From positions 124,001 through 188,000 of the forward strand of contig NZ_JAMJWG010000006.1 of NCBI RefSeq assembly GCF_024435355.1: a DNA stretch of 64,000 nt. Reading direction: 5' to 3'. Below, piece after piece: positions 7,260 through 15,568 of the stretch. Each line of letters begins with the position of its first letter. Position 1 is the first letter of the stretch. The notes under the pieces were generated by a model. That model ran no database searches. It had not been told where the DNA came from and worked only from the letters and a program-made list of their open reading frames with translations. Position numbers and translations under genes: made by a program. The stretch comes from Streptomyces odontomachi. Lineage in GTDB: Bacteria > Actinomycetota > Actinomycetes > Streptomycetales > Streptomycetaceae.

Positions 7260-9677
7260 ATGTCCTTCACCCGACGCCGCTTCCTGACCACCGGTGCCCT
7301 CACCGCGGGCGCCGCCGCGCTGGCCTGCACCGCTGGGCCGGCCGCCGCCGCGTCCCGCCGGACCGCCGCGGTGACGCCCGCGGCCTTCACCCGGCTGCCG
7401 CCGGGCAGCATCACGGCGCGCGGCTGGCTCGCCGGCCAGCTGCGGCTCCAGCTCGACGGGCTGTGCGGGCGCTACGAACAGGCCTCCCACTTCCTCGACT
7501 TCGGCGCCACCGGGTGGGTGCACCCCGAGAACACCGGCTGGGAGGAGGTCCCGTACTGGCTGCGCGGATACGTTCCGCTGGCGATCGCCACCGGCGACGC
7601 GGACGCCCTCGCGAACGCCCGCCGCTGGATCGACGCGATCCTGGCCACCCAGCAGTCGGACGGCTTCTTCGGTCCCACCGCGCTGCGCACCCAGCTGAAC
7701 GGCGGCCCGGACTTCTGGCCGTACCTGCCTCTGCTGATGGCGCTGCGGACGCACCTGGAGTACACCGAGCACACCGGCGCGGGCGACGACCGCATCGTTC
7801 CCTTCATGACGCGTTTCCTGCGCTACATGAACGCGCAGGGCACGGGCGCGTTCGACGCCAGCTGGGTCTCGTACCGCTGGGGCGACGGTCTTGACATCGT
7901 CCGCTGGCTGTACGACCGCAGCGGCGAGGACTTCCTGCTGGAGCTGGCCGGGAAGATGCACACCGGCGGCGTGGACTGGACCGCGGACACCCTGCCCACC
8001 CCGCACAACGTGAACATCGCGCAGGGCTTCCGCGAGCCCGCCCAGTACGCGCAGTTCAACGGGTCCGCCGAGCTGACCCGGGCCACGTACCGGACGTATG
8101 ACGCGGTGCGCGGGGCGTACGGGCAGTTCCCGGGCGGTGGCTTCGCCGGCGACGAGAACGTGCGGCCCGGCTTCGGCGATCCCCGGCAGGGCTTCGAGAC
8201 GTGCGGCATCGTCGAGTTCATGGCCAGCCACGAGCTGCTCACCCGGATCACCGGGGACCCGGTGTGGGCCGACCGGTGCGAGGAGCTGGCCTTCAACATG
8301 CTGCCCGCCGCGCTCGACCCGCAGGGCACCGGCACGCACTACATCACCAGCGCCAACAGCATCGACCTGGACGACGCGGTGAAGACCGAGGGCCAGTTCC
8401 AGAACGGCTTCGCCATGCAGTCCTACCAGCCCGGCGTCGACCAGTACCGCTGCTGCCCGCACAACTACGGCATGGGATGGCCGTACTTCGCCGAGGAGTT
8501 GTGGCTGGCCACCCCGGACGGGGGCCTGGCGGCGGCGCTGTACGCGGCGAGCGAGGTACGGGCCGAGGTGGCGGGCGGCACGGCCGTGACGATCACCGAG
8601 GACACCGACTACCCCTTCGACGAGACGATCACCCTGACCGTGTCCGTCCCGAACCCGGTGGCGTTCCCCCTGAGCCTGCGCGTGCCGGGCTGGTGCCAGG
8701 GCCCCGAGGTCACGGTCGCCGGTGCCCCGGTGACGGCGCAGGACGGTCCCTCGTTCGTCCGGATCGCACGCACCTGGTCCGACGGTGACGTGGTGCGCAT
8801 CCGCCTGCCGCAACGCACCGCGGTGCGCACCTGGGCCGCGCAGTCCGGCGCGGTCAGCGTCGACCACGGACCGCTCGGCTATGCCCTGCGGATCGGCGAG
8901 AACTACGTCCGGTACGCCGGCGACGACGCCTTCCCGCAGTACGAGGTGCATGCCACGACCCCGTGGAACTACGCCATCGACCAGGACCCCGGCCTCTCGT
9001 TCAGCCGGGCCGGCGGACCGCTCGCCGACAACCCCTTCACGCACGACGGCACCCCGGTCCAGATCACCGCCCGGGCTCGCCGGCTGGCCGAGTGGGTCGC
9101 CGACGACGAGCATGTCGTGGCCCCGCTCCAGGCCAGCCCGGCTCTCAGTACCGCGCCCGTCGAGACGGTCACCCTGGTGCCGATGGGCGCCGCCCGGCTG
9201 CGCATCACCACCTTCCCGACCGCGGCGTCCGACGGCACCCCGTGGACACCCGAGCCGCCCTTCCGCCGGATCCGCAACAAGAACAGCGGCAAGGTGCTGG
9301 CCGTCGACGGCATGTCCACCGCCAACAGCGCCCGGGTGGTGCAGTTCGACAACACGCCCACCGGCGACCACGCCTGGCAGCTCGTCGACCGCGGCGACGG
9401 CTGGTACCTGATCCGCAACGGCCACAGCGGCAAGGTGCTCGGCGTCGACGGCATGTCCACCGCCAACAGCGCGATCGTCGTGCAGTACGAGGACAACGGC
9501 ACCGCCGACCACCTCTGGCAGCTGGTCGAGGACACCCAGAACGGCGGCTGGTACCGGATCCGCAACAAGAACAGCGGCAAGGTACTGGGCGTCGACGGCA
9601 TGTCGACGCAGAACAGCGCCCAGGTGGTCCAGTTCGACGACAACGGCACGGCAGACCACCTGTGGCAGCTGCTCTGA
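7260..9677 (+). CDS. Tat-exported GH127-type beta-L-arabinofuranosidase with C-terminal ricin-type repeats
   Basis: 805 aa. The N-terminus has a twin-arginine motif (TRRRFLTTG) and an Ala-rich core, so the folded, metal-containing enzyme probably leaves by the Tat route. The catalytic part (~40-660) is a DUF1680/GH127 (alpha/alpha)6 barrel. All four residues that bind zinc or act as nucleophile in the Bifidobacterium enzyme HypBA1 have counterparts: E313-x-C315 in GFETCGIVEF and the pair C398-C399 in YRCCPHN, where the first Cys is the expected nucleophile. Residues ~670-805 carry three ricin-type lectin repeats, each with GKVLxVDGMST and ending WQL. GH127 enzymes release beta-linked L-arabinofuranose from hydroxyproline-rich glycoproteins and related glycans. 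The ATG at 7260 follows GAAAGG. Confidence 0.88.
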   Translation: MSFTRRRFLTTGALTAGAAALACTAGPAAAASRRTAAVTPAAFTRLPPGSITARGWLAGQLRLQLDGLCGRYEQASHFLDFGATGWVHPENTGWEEVPYWLRGYVPLAIATGDADALANARRWIDAILATQQSDGFFGPTALRTQLNGGPDFWPYLPLLMALRTHLEYTEHTGAGDDRIVPFMTRFLRYMNAQGTGAFDASWVSYRWGDGLDIVRWLYDRSGEDFLLELAGKMHTGGVDWTADTLPTPHNVNIAQGFREPAQYAQFNGSAELTRATYRTYDAVRGAYGQFPGGGFAGDENVRPGFGDPRQGFETCGIVEFMASHELLTRITGDPVWADRCEELAFNMLPAALDPQGTGTHYITSANSIDLDDAVKTEGQFQNGFAMQSYQPGVDQYRCCPHNYGMGWPYFAEELWLATPDGGLAAALYAASEVRAEVAGGTAVTITEDTDYPFDETITLTVSVPNPVAFPLSLRVPGWCQGPEVTVAGAPVTAQDGPSFVRIARTWSDGDVVRIRLPQRTAVRTWAAQSGAVSVDHGPLGYALRIGENYVRYAGDDAFPQYEVHATTPWNYAIDQDPGLSFSRAGGPLADNPFTHDGTPVQITARARRLAEWVADDEHVVAPLQASPALSTAPVETVTLVPMGAARLRITTFPTAASDGTPWTPEPPFRRIRNKNSGKVLAVDGMSTANSARVVQFDNTPTGDHAWQLVDRGDGWYLIRNGHSGKVLGVDGMSTANSAIVVQYEDNGTADHLWQLVEDTQNGGWYRIRNKNSGKVLGVDGMSTQNSAQVVQFDDNGTADHLWQLL

Positions 9678-9726
9678 CCGCTGCCACCCCGCGCGAGACC
9701 CGGAACCGAGACCCGGAACCGAGAGC

Positions 9727-9771
9727 CGCGCCACGCCCGCCGCCCCGCACCCGGAGCGGCGGCGTGGCGCG
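9727..9771. terminator. terminator hairpin between GH127 and lectin genes
   Basis: CGCGCCACGC...CGCCGC (9727-9743) pairs with GCGGCGGCGTGGCGCG (9756-9771) with one bulged C and a 12-base loop. It lies between convergent genes and probably ends both transcripts. Just before it, GAGACCCGGAACC is repeated in tandem (two copies plus a partial one). Confidence 0.7.
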
Positions 9772-9785
9772 CCGGCCCGCTGATC

Positions 9786-10271
9786 TCAGGGACCGACCTC
9801 GGCCGGGTACCAGCGCTGGTCGTCGTGCAGGTACTCCGGGTCGCAGGTGACCTGGCGCAGCTCGGTCGGGCTCTCGGCGGCGACGCACAGCCCCGTCGCC
9901 CGGTTGACCAGCAGCGAGCCGCCGACCCATCCCTGGGTGTCGTCGTAGGTGCAGGCCGCGGTGGTGACGCCGCCGTCGGCGGCACCGGTCAGGCACTCGC
10001 CGGTGGCCTTGTTCTGCATGGCGAAGACCGCGCCCACCGAGCCCGGTTCGCCTTCCAGCGTCGGGCTGTTCCAGCGCTGGTTCGGGGTGCCGTCGCACTC
10101 GCCGAGGAACGCCCGGCCGGCGTCGTCGCCGGCCAGGCAGTACCCCTCATAGGCGCCGTTCCACCACTCGCCCGGTGTCACGCTCGCCGCGGCGGGTCCT
10201 GCCCCGGCCAGCAGGCCCCCCACCACCGCGGCGAGCAGGGCCGCTGCCCCACGTCCACGTGCTGCACGCAC
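9786..10271 (-). CDS. small secreted ricin-type beta-trefoil lectin-like protein
   Basis: 161 aa from a GTG with GAGGGAG eight bases upstream. Residues 1-29 form a Sec signal ending AAAS. The remainder matches a single ricin B-type beta-trefoil: repeated WN/QRW elements (NQRWNSP, DDQRWYP), GYCLAGDD, GECLTG and GLCVAAE, and paired cysteines likely to form disulphides. There is no catalytic domain. A free carbohydrate-binding protein next to a GH127 enzyme with its own ricin repeats suggests binding to the same glycan, though the ligand is unknown. It is divergent from hypF. Confidence 0.75.
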   Translation of the reverse strand: MRAARGRGAAALLAAVVGGLLAGAGPAAASVTPGEWWNGAYEGYCLAGDDAGRAFLGECDGTPNQRWNSPTLEGEPGSVGAVFAMQNKATGECLTGAADGGVTTAACTYDDTQGWVGGSLLVNRATGLCVAAESPTELRQVTCDPEYLHDDQRWYPAEVGP

Positions 10272-10543
10272 AGTCGTCTCCCTCGTTCGTTACACCGCTG
10301 ACGGCCCGTCCGACGGCGGCCGAGGCGACCGTAGCCAGCCCGGGCACCCCGGCCCGGGCCGTTCCTGGGGGCGGTAAGCGATCCGTAAGGCCTTCCAGGT
10401 GGTGCGTGAGCCGGGCACGGCGGCACGCGGGAGGGAATGCCACGTCGCGGGCGTTCCAGCGCCATATCCTGATCCCTCCATTCACCCGTATATATCTACT
10501 CGAATCGGGATTGTCTCCCGGGCTTGGGAGGAGGGCGCGAGGC

Positions 10544-13003
10544 ATGGCTGCGGACCAGGTGCCCGACGGACACGGCGGCCTGACCGCGCACCGGCTGCGG
10601 TACCGGGTCCGGGTCGGCGGTGTCGTGCAGGGGGTCGGGTTCCGGCCGTTCGTCTATGCGCTGGCGCACGGCCTGGGTCTTGCCGGGTGGGTCGGCAACA
10701 CGGGTGACGGGGTGTCGGTCGAGGTCGAGGGCGCGCCGGACGCGCTGGAGGAGTTCGTCCGGCGCATCGCCGTGGACGCGCCGCCGCTGGCGGACGTGGC
10801 GGAGGTGAGCGCGGAACGCATCGCACCGGTCGCCGGCACCGGGTTCACCATCGTGACCTCGCAGGGCGGCGGGGGCCGCACGATGGTGCCGCCCGACATC
10901 GCGACCTGTGCCGACTGCCTGGCGGAGCTGCACGACCCGACCGACCGGCGCTCTCGTCACCCCTTCATCAGCTGCACCAACTGCGGTCCGCGCTTCACCA
11001 TCATCCGTTCCCTGCCCTACGACCGGCCCGCCACGACCATGGCCGAGCTGCCGTTGTGCGCCACCTGCGCCGCCGAGTACGCGGACCCGGCCGACCGGCG
11101 CTTCCACGCGCAGACGGTGGCGTGCCCGCGGTGCGGCCCCACCCTGGCGCTGTCACGTGCCGAGGCGCCGGACGAGACCGGTGCGGCCGCGCTCGCCGGG
11201 GCGCGCCGGCTGCTGGCCGAGGGGGCGGTCGTCGCGGTGAAGGGCCTCGGCGGCTACCACCTGGCCTGCGACGCACGCGACGAGACGGTGGTGGCCGCGC
11301 TGCGCAAGCGCAAGGACCGCGGTGACAAACCGTTCGCCGTCATGGCCGCGAGCCTGGCCGTGGCCGAGGCGATCGCGGTCGTCTCCCCCGCCGAGCGGCG
11401 GCTGCTCTGCGCCGTCCAACGACCCGTCGTGCTGCTCCGTGCCCGCGGCGACGCATCCGGCGCACCGGCGCCCTCGGTGGCACCGGGCCATCCGGACATC
11501 GGGGTGATGCTGCCGTACACCCCGCTGCACCATCTGCTGTTCGGGCTGCCGGGCGATCCGGCGGGCCCGTCCCTGCTGGTGATGACCAGCGGCAACCTCG
11601 CCGGGGAACCGATCGTCACCGACGACGCCGCGGCCCGCACCCGGTTGGCGTCGCTCGCGGACGCCTGGCTCTGGTCCGACCGGCCGATCCGGGTGCCGTG
11701 CGACGACTCGGTGGTACGCGTCGCGGACGGCGACGTGCTGCCGGTGCGCAGGTCCCGGGGGTATGCGCCGCTGCCGATCGCGCTGCCGATGTTGGTTCGC
11801 CCGGCGCTGGCCGTGGGCGGCGACCTGAAGAACACCTGCTGCGTCGCCGAGGACGGCTACGCCTGGCTGTCGGCGCACGTCGGCGACATGGACGACCTCG
11901 CGACCCGGCGCGCCTTCGAGACGGCGGCCGACCACCTCGGCGCGCTCTGCGGGGTCCGCCCAGAGCTGGTGGTCGCCGACGAGCACCCCGGCTACCGCAG
12001 TACGGCGTGGGCACGCCGGAACCCGGCCGGGCTGCCGGTGGCCACCGTGCAGCACCATCATGCGCACATCGCCTCCGCCATGGCCGAGCACGGCCACACC
12101 GGCGCCACCCGGGTCATCGGCTTCGCCTTCGACGGCACCGGATACGGCCGCGACGGTGCCGTGTGGGGCGGCGAGGCGCTGCTGGCAGACTACGCCGGGT
12201 TCGAGCGCGCCGCCCAGCTGCGCTACGTGCCCCTGCCGGGCGGTGACGCCGGGGTGCGCAACCCGTGCCGGATGGCCCTGTCGCACCTGCGGGCGGCCGG
12301 TGTGCCCTGGGATGCGCGCCTGCCGTGCGTGGCGGCCTGCTCCGACGCGGAGCGCGCCGTGCTGGCCCGCCAGCTGGACACCGGTCTGCGCTGCACGCCC
12401 ACGTCCAGCATGGGCCGGCTCTTCGACGCACTGTCGTCGCTGGCCGGCGTCTGCCACCGCGTCAGATACGAGGCGGAGGCCGCGATGCGGTTCGAGGAGC
12501 TGGCCCGGGACGCGATCGACGGCTGCTCGGGCCGGTATGCGTTCGCGCTGGTCCGCGGTGACGGTGGCCGCTCGGGTCGGGGCCTGCCCGCGGCGGGGGG
12601 TAGGGAACGGCAGGCGGCGTGGTCGAGCGGCCTGCGCGAGGCGGACGGCGAGCCGGCGCGGGCGGGCCGGTGCGCCGCGCTGCTGGCCGACCCGGCGCCG
12701 GTGATCGCAGCGGCGGCCTCCGACGTGCTGCACGGCGCCGCTCCACGGGACGTGGCGGCCCGCTTCCACCTGGCCGTCGTCGATCTGGTGGTGACCCTTG
12801 CGGTGCGGCTGCGCGAGCGCACCGGGCTGTCGGAAGTCGCCCTCTCCGGCGGCGTGTTCCTGAACGTCCTGCTGACCACCCTGTGCACGGACCGGCTGCG
12901 CGACCACGGTTTCCGGGTGCTGCGCCACCGCCGGGTACCACCGAGCGACGCGGGTCTCGCCCTGGGGCAGGTGGCGGTGGGGGCGCGGCAGGTCGGGCCG
13001 TAG
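10544..13003 (+). CDS. hypF: carbamoyltransferase HypF ([NiFe]-hydrogenase maturation)
   Basis: 819 aa, a little longer than most HypF. Domains in order: acylphosphatase (RVGGVVQGVGFRPFVYALA, ~20-110); two zinc fingers of C-x2-C-x18-C-x2-C type (CADC...CTNC and CATC...CPRC, ~123-200); a YrdC-like nucleotide-binding domain (~220-410, KGLGGYHLACDA, KRKDRGDKPFAVM); and a Kae1-like domain with the metal motif HHHAH and GFAFDGTGYG. HypF makes the carbamoyl thiocarboxylate on HypE from carbamoyl phosphate and ATP for the cyanide ligands of [NiFe]-hydrogenase. No other hyp or hydrogenase gene is in the window. The ATG at 10544 follows GGAGGAGGGCGCGAGGC. About 60 low-conservation residues near 680-740 may be an insertion. 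Confidence 0.93.
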   Translation: MAADQVPDGHGGLTAHRLRYRVRVGGVVQGVGFRPFVYALAHGLGLAGWVGNTGDGVSVEVEGAPDALEEFVRRIAVDAPPLADVAEVSAERIAPVAGTGFTIVTSQGGGGRTMVPPDIATCADCLAELHDPTDRRSRHPFISCTNCGPRFTIIRSLPYDRPATTMAELPLCATCAAEYADPADRRFHAQTVACPRCGPTLALSRAEAPDETGAAALAGARRLLAEGAVVAVKGLGGYHLACDARDETVVAALRKRKDRGDKPFAVMAASLAVAEAIAVVSPAERRLLCAVQRPVVLLRARGDASGAPAPSVAPGHPDIGVMLPYTPLHHLLFGLPGDPAGPSLLVMTSGNLAGEPIVTDDAAARTRLASLADAWLWSDRPIRVPCDDSVVRVADGDVLPVRRSRGYAPLPIALPMLVRPALAVGGDLKNTCCVAEDGYAWLSAHVGDMDDLATRRAFETAADHLGALCGVRPELVVADEHPGYRSTAWARRNPAGLPVATVQHHHAHIASAMAEHGHTGATRVIGFAFDGTGYGRDGAVWGGEALLADYAGFERAAQLRYVPLPGGDAGVRNPCRMALSHLRAAGVPWDARLPCVAACSDAERAVLARQLDTGLRCTPTSSMGRLFDALSSLAGVCHRVRYEAEAAMRFEELARDAIDGCSGRYAFALVRGDGGRSGRGLPAAGGRERQAAWSSGLREADGEPARAGRCAALLADPAPVIAAAASDVLHGAAPRDVAARFHLAVVDLVVTLAVRLRERTGLSEVALSGGVFLNVLLTTLCTDRLRDHGFRVLRHRRVPPSDAGLALGQVAVGARQVGP

Positions 13004-13056
13004 CCACGGCGCAGCACGCCCGTGCCGGGCAGCAGATCATGCCGGTGCCGGACTGC

Positions 13057-13281
13057 TCACGCCGGTGCCGCCCACACGTCCGGGCCGCCGCCGCGCCACT
13101 CGACCAGGCCGGCGCCGTGCCGCAGCGCGTCGTCGTCCAGGTCCTCCAAGCCGGCGCGGCGCAGGAACTCCACCAGGTCTCCCAAGCCGTAGGCGAGGCC
13201 CACGCTCTCCCCGTCCACACGCACCCGCCGGCCGCCGCTCGTCGACGGCGCCTCCACGATCACCCGGGCCACTTCAGCCAT
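13057..13281 (-). CDS. small acidic protein of unknown function
   Basis: 74 aa; no family recognised. It reads as a compact folded domain: a short beta-like start (ARVIVEAP), a GRRVRVDGESVGLAYGLGDLVEFLRRAGLE core with one amphipathic helix, and a conserved-looking tail WRGGGPDVW. GGAGGT is almost adjacent to the ATG, so the GTG three codons later may be the true start. It is convergent with hypF, 53 bases away. No function is proposed. Confidence 0.5.
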   Translation of the reverse strand: MAEVARVIVEAPSTSGGRRVRVDGESVGLAYGLGDLVEFLRRAGLEDLDDDALRHGAGLVEWRGGGPDVWAAPA

Positions 13282-13398
13282 ACCTCCAGCATCACCCGGC
13301 CCACGCCCGTCCGCACCCGGTGGTCCGCCGGATCGCCGAGCGGGCGGCCGTACAGGGCCTTCTTCGGGCCGTGGGCCTTTTGTCGTCATGGACGCGCG

Positions 13399-13428
13399 TT
13401 GACACACAGGGGTGGGCTCGTACATATT
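13399..13428 (+). promoter_or_regulatory. promoter of the leader ORF and peptide ABC operon
   Basis: Consensus TTGACA (13399-13404), 18-base spacer, CATATT (13423-13428) inside an unusually AT-rich run, TACATATTTTTGCG. The ATG at 13436 begins 7 bases after the -10, where transcription would start, so the message would be leaderless. Confidence 0.65.
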
Positions 13429-13435
13429 TTTGCGT

Positions 13436-13528
13436 ATGTTTTTCAGCCAGGCTCTGGAGCGCGCCGCGATCGTCACCGCTCTCATCGGTGTGAGCGCGCT
13501 CAGCGTGGCCGACATCCACTGTCGCTGA
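13436..13528 (+). CDS. leaderless 30-codon leader peptide ORF
   Basis: A 30-codon ORF whose ATG coincides with the expected +1 of a strong promoter, so no ribosome-binding site is needed. The peptide is mildly hydrophobic in the middle (IVTALIGVSALS) and ends ADIHCR; the only cysteine is the next-to-last codon. The stop is followed by two hairpins that share one arm (13550-13579) and then the peptide ABC operon 235 bases on. Cysteine-containing leaderless leader ORFs that control downstream operons by attenuation are known in actinobacteria. A regulatory leader is inferred from size, position and architecture. No protein function is expected. Confidence 0.6.
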   Translation: MFFSQALERAAIVTALIGVSALSVADIHCR

Positions 13529-13549
13529 GCCGGCCCCGCCCCACGGCCC

Positions 13550-13579
13550 CGGCGGCTGTTCCGCCGCGCCCTGAGGCGG
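13550..13579 (+). promoter_or_regulatory. mutually exclusive hairpins (candidate attenuator)
   Basis: CGGCGG (13550-13555) can pair with CCGCCG (13561-13566) around the loop CTGTT. The same CCGCC (13561-13565) can instead pair with GGCGG at 13575-13579. The two structures cannot coexist. They start 22 bases after the leader ORF stop, within reach of a ribosome stalled near its last codons. The pairings are seen; the attenuation role is inferred. Confidence 0.45.
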
Positions 13580-13762
13580 CCCTTCCAGGCCGGTGACCCA
13601 CCGCCCGCAAGGCCGTCGCAACCCCACCGTGGCCGACCGGACGCTTGTGCACGGCCGGACCTGCGAGGACACTCCTCCTCCGTCCCTCCCCCATCCCCAC
13701 CCGTCCGCCACCGCCCGGCACCCACCCCCGGTCCGGTGGCCGGCACCTGTCGAGAGGCCCCC

Positions 13763-15478
13763 ATGCGCCCACCGTCCCGCACCGCCGCCCGCCGTCTCGC
13801 GGCCGCATCCGTCGCCCTCGCCCTGGCCTCGGTCGCGGTCGGCTGCGCAGGGCCGAAGAGCCATGACGACGGTGCCGGCGGGACACCGCACAAGGGCGGC
13901 ACGCTCTCCGTCCTGAACGCCGTGCCGCAGACCAACTTCGACCCGGCGCGGCAGTACACCTCGGGCGGTGGCAACGTGCCCTCGCTGGTCTTCCGCACCC
14001 TGACCACCCGTAACCGCGAGAACGGCGCCGCCGGCACCAAGGTGGTGCCCGACCTGGCCACGGACCTCGGGACCCCGAGCAAGAACGCGACGGTGTGGAA
14101 GTACACCCTGAAGAAGGGTCTGAAGTACGAGAACGGCAAGCCGATCACCAGTGCCGACATCAAGTACGGCATCGAGCGGTCGTTCGCCGCCGAGCTCTCC
14201 GGCGGGGCCCCCTACCTGCGGGACTGGCTCGTCGGCGGGGCCGACTACCCCGGCCCCTACAAGGACAAGAAGGGGCTCGACTCCATCGAGACGCCCACGG
14301 CGCGGACCATCGTCTTCCACCTGAACAAGCCCGAGGGCGAGTTCCCCTTCCTGGCCACCCAGACGCAGTTCACTCCGGTGCCCCAGGGCGAGGACGACGG
14401 TACGAAGTACGAGAACCACCCGGTCTCCTCGGGCCCGTACCGGGTGGTCAAGAACGAGAACGACGGCGAGCACCTCGTCCTCGAACGGAACCGGTACTGG
14501 TCCGCCGAGACCGACGTCGAGCGCAAGGCGTACCCGGACCGCATCGACGTCCGCTCCGGCCTGGACTCCTCGGTGATCAACCAGCGCCTCCAGGCCGGCC
14601 AGGGCGCGGACGCCGCCGCCGTCACCACCGACACCAACCTCGGGCCGGCCGAGCTGGCCAAGGTCAGCAGCGACCCGAAGCTCGCCGACCGGGTCGGCAC
14701 CGGGCACTTCGGCTACACCAACTACCTGGCGTTCAACCCGAAGGTGAAGCCGTTCGACGACCCGAGGGTGCGGCAGGCCGTCGCCTACGCCGTGGACCGC
14801 TCCTCGGTGGTCAACGCGGCCGGTGGGTCCTCGCTGGCCACCCCGGCGACGACGTTCCTGCCGGACCAGAAGGCCTTCGGCTACACGCCGTACGACCCGT
14901 TCCCCGCCGGCTCCGCCGGGAACCCGGCCAAGGCCAAGGCGCTGCTGAAGCAGGCCGGGTACGCGCACGGGCTCACCATCACCCTGACGCACTCGAACTC
15001 CAATGACTTCGAGACCAGCCCGGAGATCGCGACCGCCCTCCAGGACGCGCTCAAGAAGGCCGGCATCACGGTGAAGCTCAAGGGCCTGGAGTACAACGAC
15101 TACTCGGACACCGTGAAGGACGTGAAGTCGGAACCGGGCCTCTTCCTCGCCCACTGGGGCGCCGACTGGCCCTCCGGCGGCCCCTTCCTGGCCCCGATCT
15201 TCGACGGCCGCCAGATCGTCAGGGGCGGCGCCAACTTCAACAGCGGGCAGCTGAACGACCCGGCCGTCAACAAGGAGATCGACGCGATCAACAAGATGAC
15301 GGACCTGACCGCCGCCGCGCAGCGCTGGGGCGCCCTCGACGAGCGGATCGGCAAGCAGGCCCTGGTGGTGCCGCTCTTCCACCCCGTCTACAAGCGGCTG
15401 TTCGGCAAGGACGTCAGGAACGTCGTGATCAGCGACTGGACCGGCGTTCTCGATGTCTCGCAGACGGCGGTCAAGTAG
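13763..15478 (+). CDS. peptide/opine-type ABC transporter substrate-binding lipoprotein (SBP_bac_5 family)
   Basis: 571 aa. A lipoprotein signal with lipobox AVGC puts the lipidated Cys at residue 28. The mature protein has the family-5 signature KGGTLSVLNAVPQTNFDPARQY and, further on, VWKYTLKKGLKYENGKPITSADIKYGIERS, as in DppA/OppA proteins (usual length 500-600 aa). It captures oligopeptides or related solutes at the outer membrane face for the DppC/DppB/ATPase genes that follow in the same direction. The ATG at 13763 has only GAGAGG upstream; an in-frame ATG nine codons earlier would lengthen the N-region without need. The ligand cannot be predicted. Confidence 0.88.
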   Translation: MRPPSRTAARRLAAASVALALASVAVGCAGPKSHDDGAGGTPHKGGTLSVLNAVPQTNFDPARQYTSGGGNVPSLVFRTLTTRNRENGAAGTKVVPDLATDLGTPSKNATVWKYTLKKGLKYENGKPITSADIKYGIERSFAAELSGGAPYLRDWLVGGADYPGPYKDKKGLDSIETPTARTIVFHLNKPEGEFPFLATQTQFTPVPQGEDDGTKYENHPVSSGPYRVVKNENDGEHLVLERNRYWSAETDVERKAYPDRIDVRSGLDSSVINQRLQAGQGADAAAVTTDTNLGPAELAKVSSDPKLADRVGTGHFGYTNYLAFNPKVKPFDDPRVRQAVAYAVDRSSVVNAAGGSSLATPATTFLPDQKAFGYTPYDPFPAGSAGNPAKAKALLKQAGYAHGLTITLTHSNSNDFETSPEIATALQDALKKAGITVKLKGLEYNDYSDTVKDVKSEPGLFLAHWGADWPSGGPFLAPIFDGRQIVRGGANFNSGQLNDPAVNKEIDAINKMTDLTAAAQRWGALDERIGKQALVVPLFHPVYKRLFGKDVRNVVISDWTGVLDVSQTAVK

Positions 15479-15568
15479 TGCGGGACAGCGGAAACGGACA
15501 GGTCCGACGGGCCGCGGGCGTGCGGTCCTTCGGACACCCGGGAGTACCGGCGAAGGGACGCCGACGCC

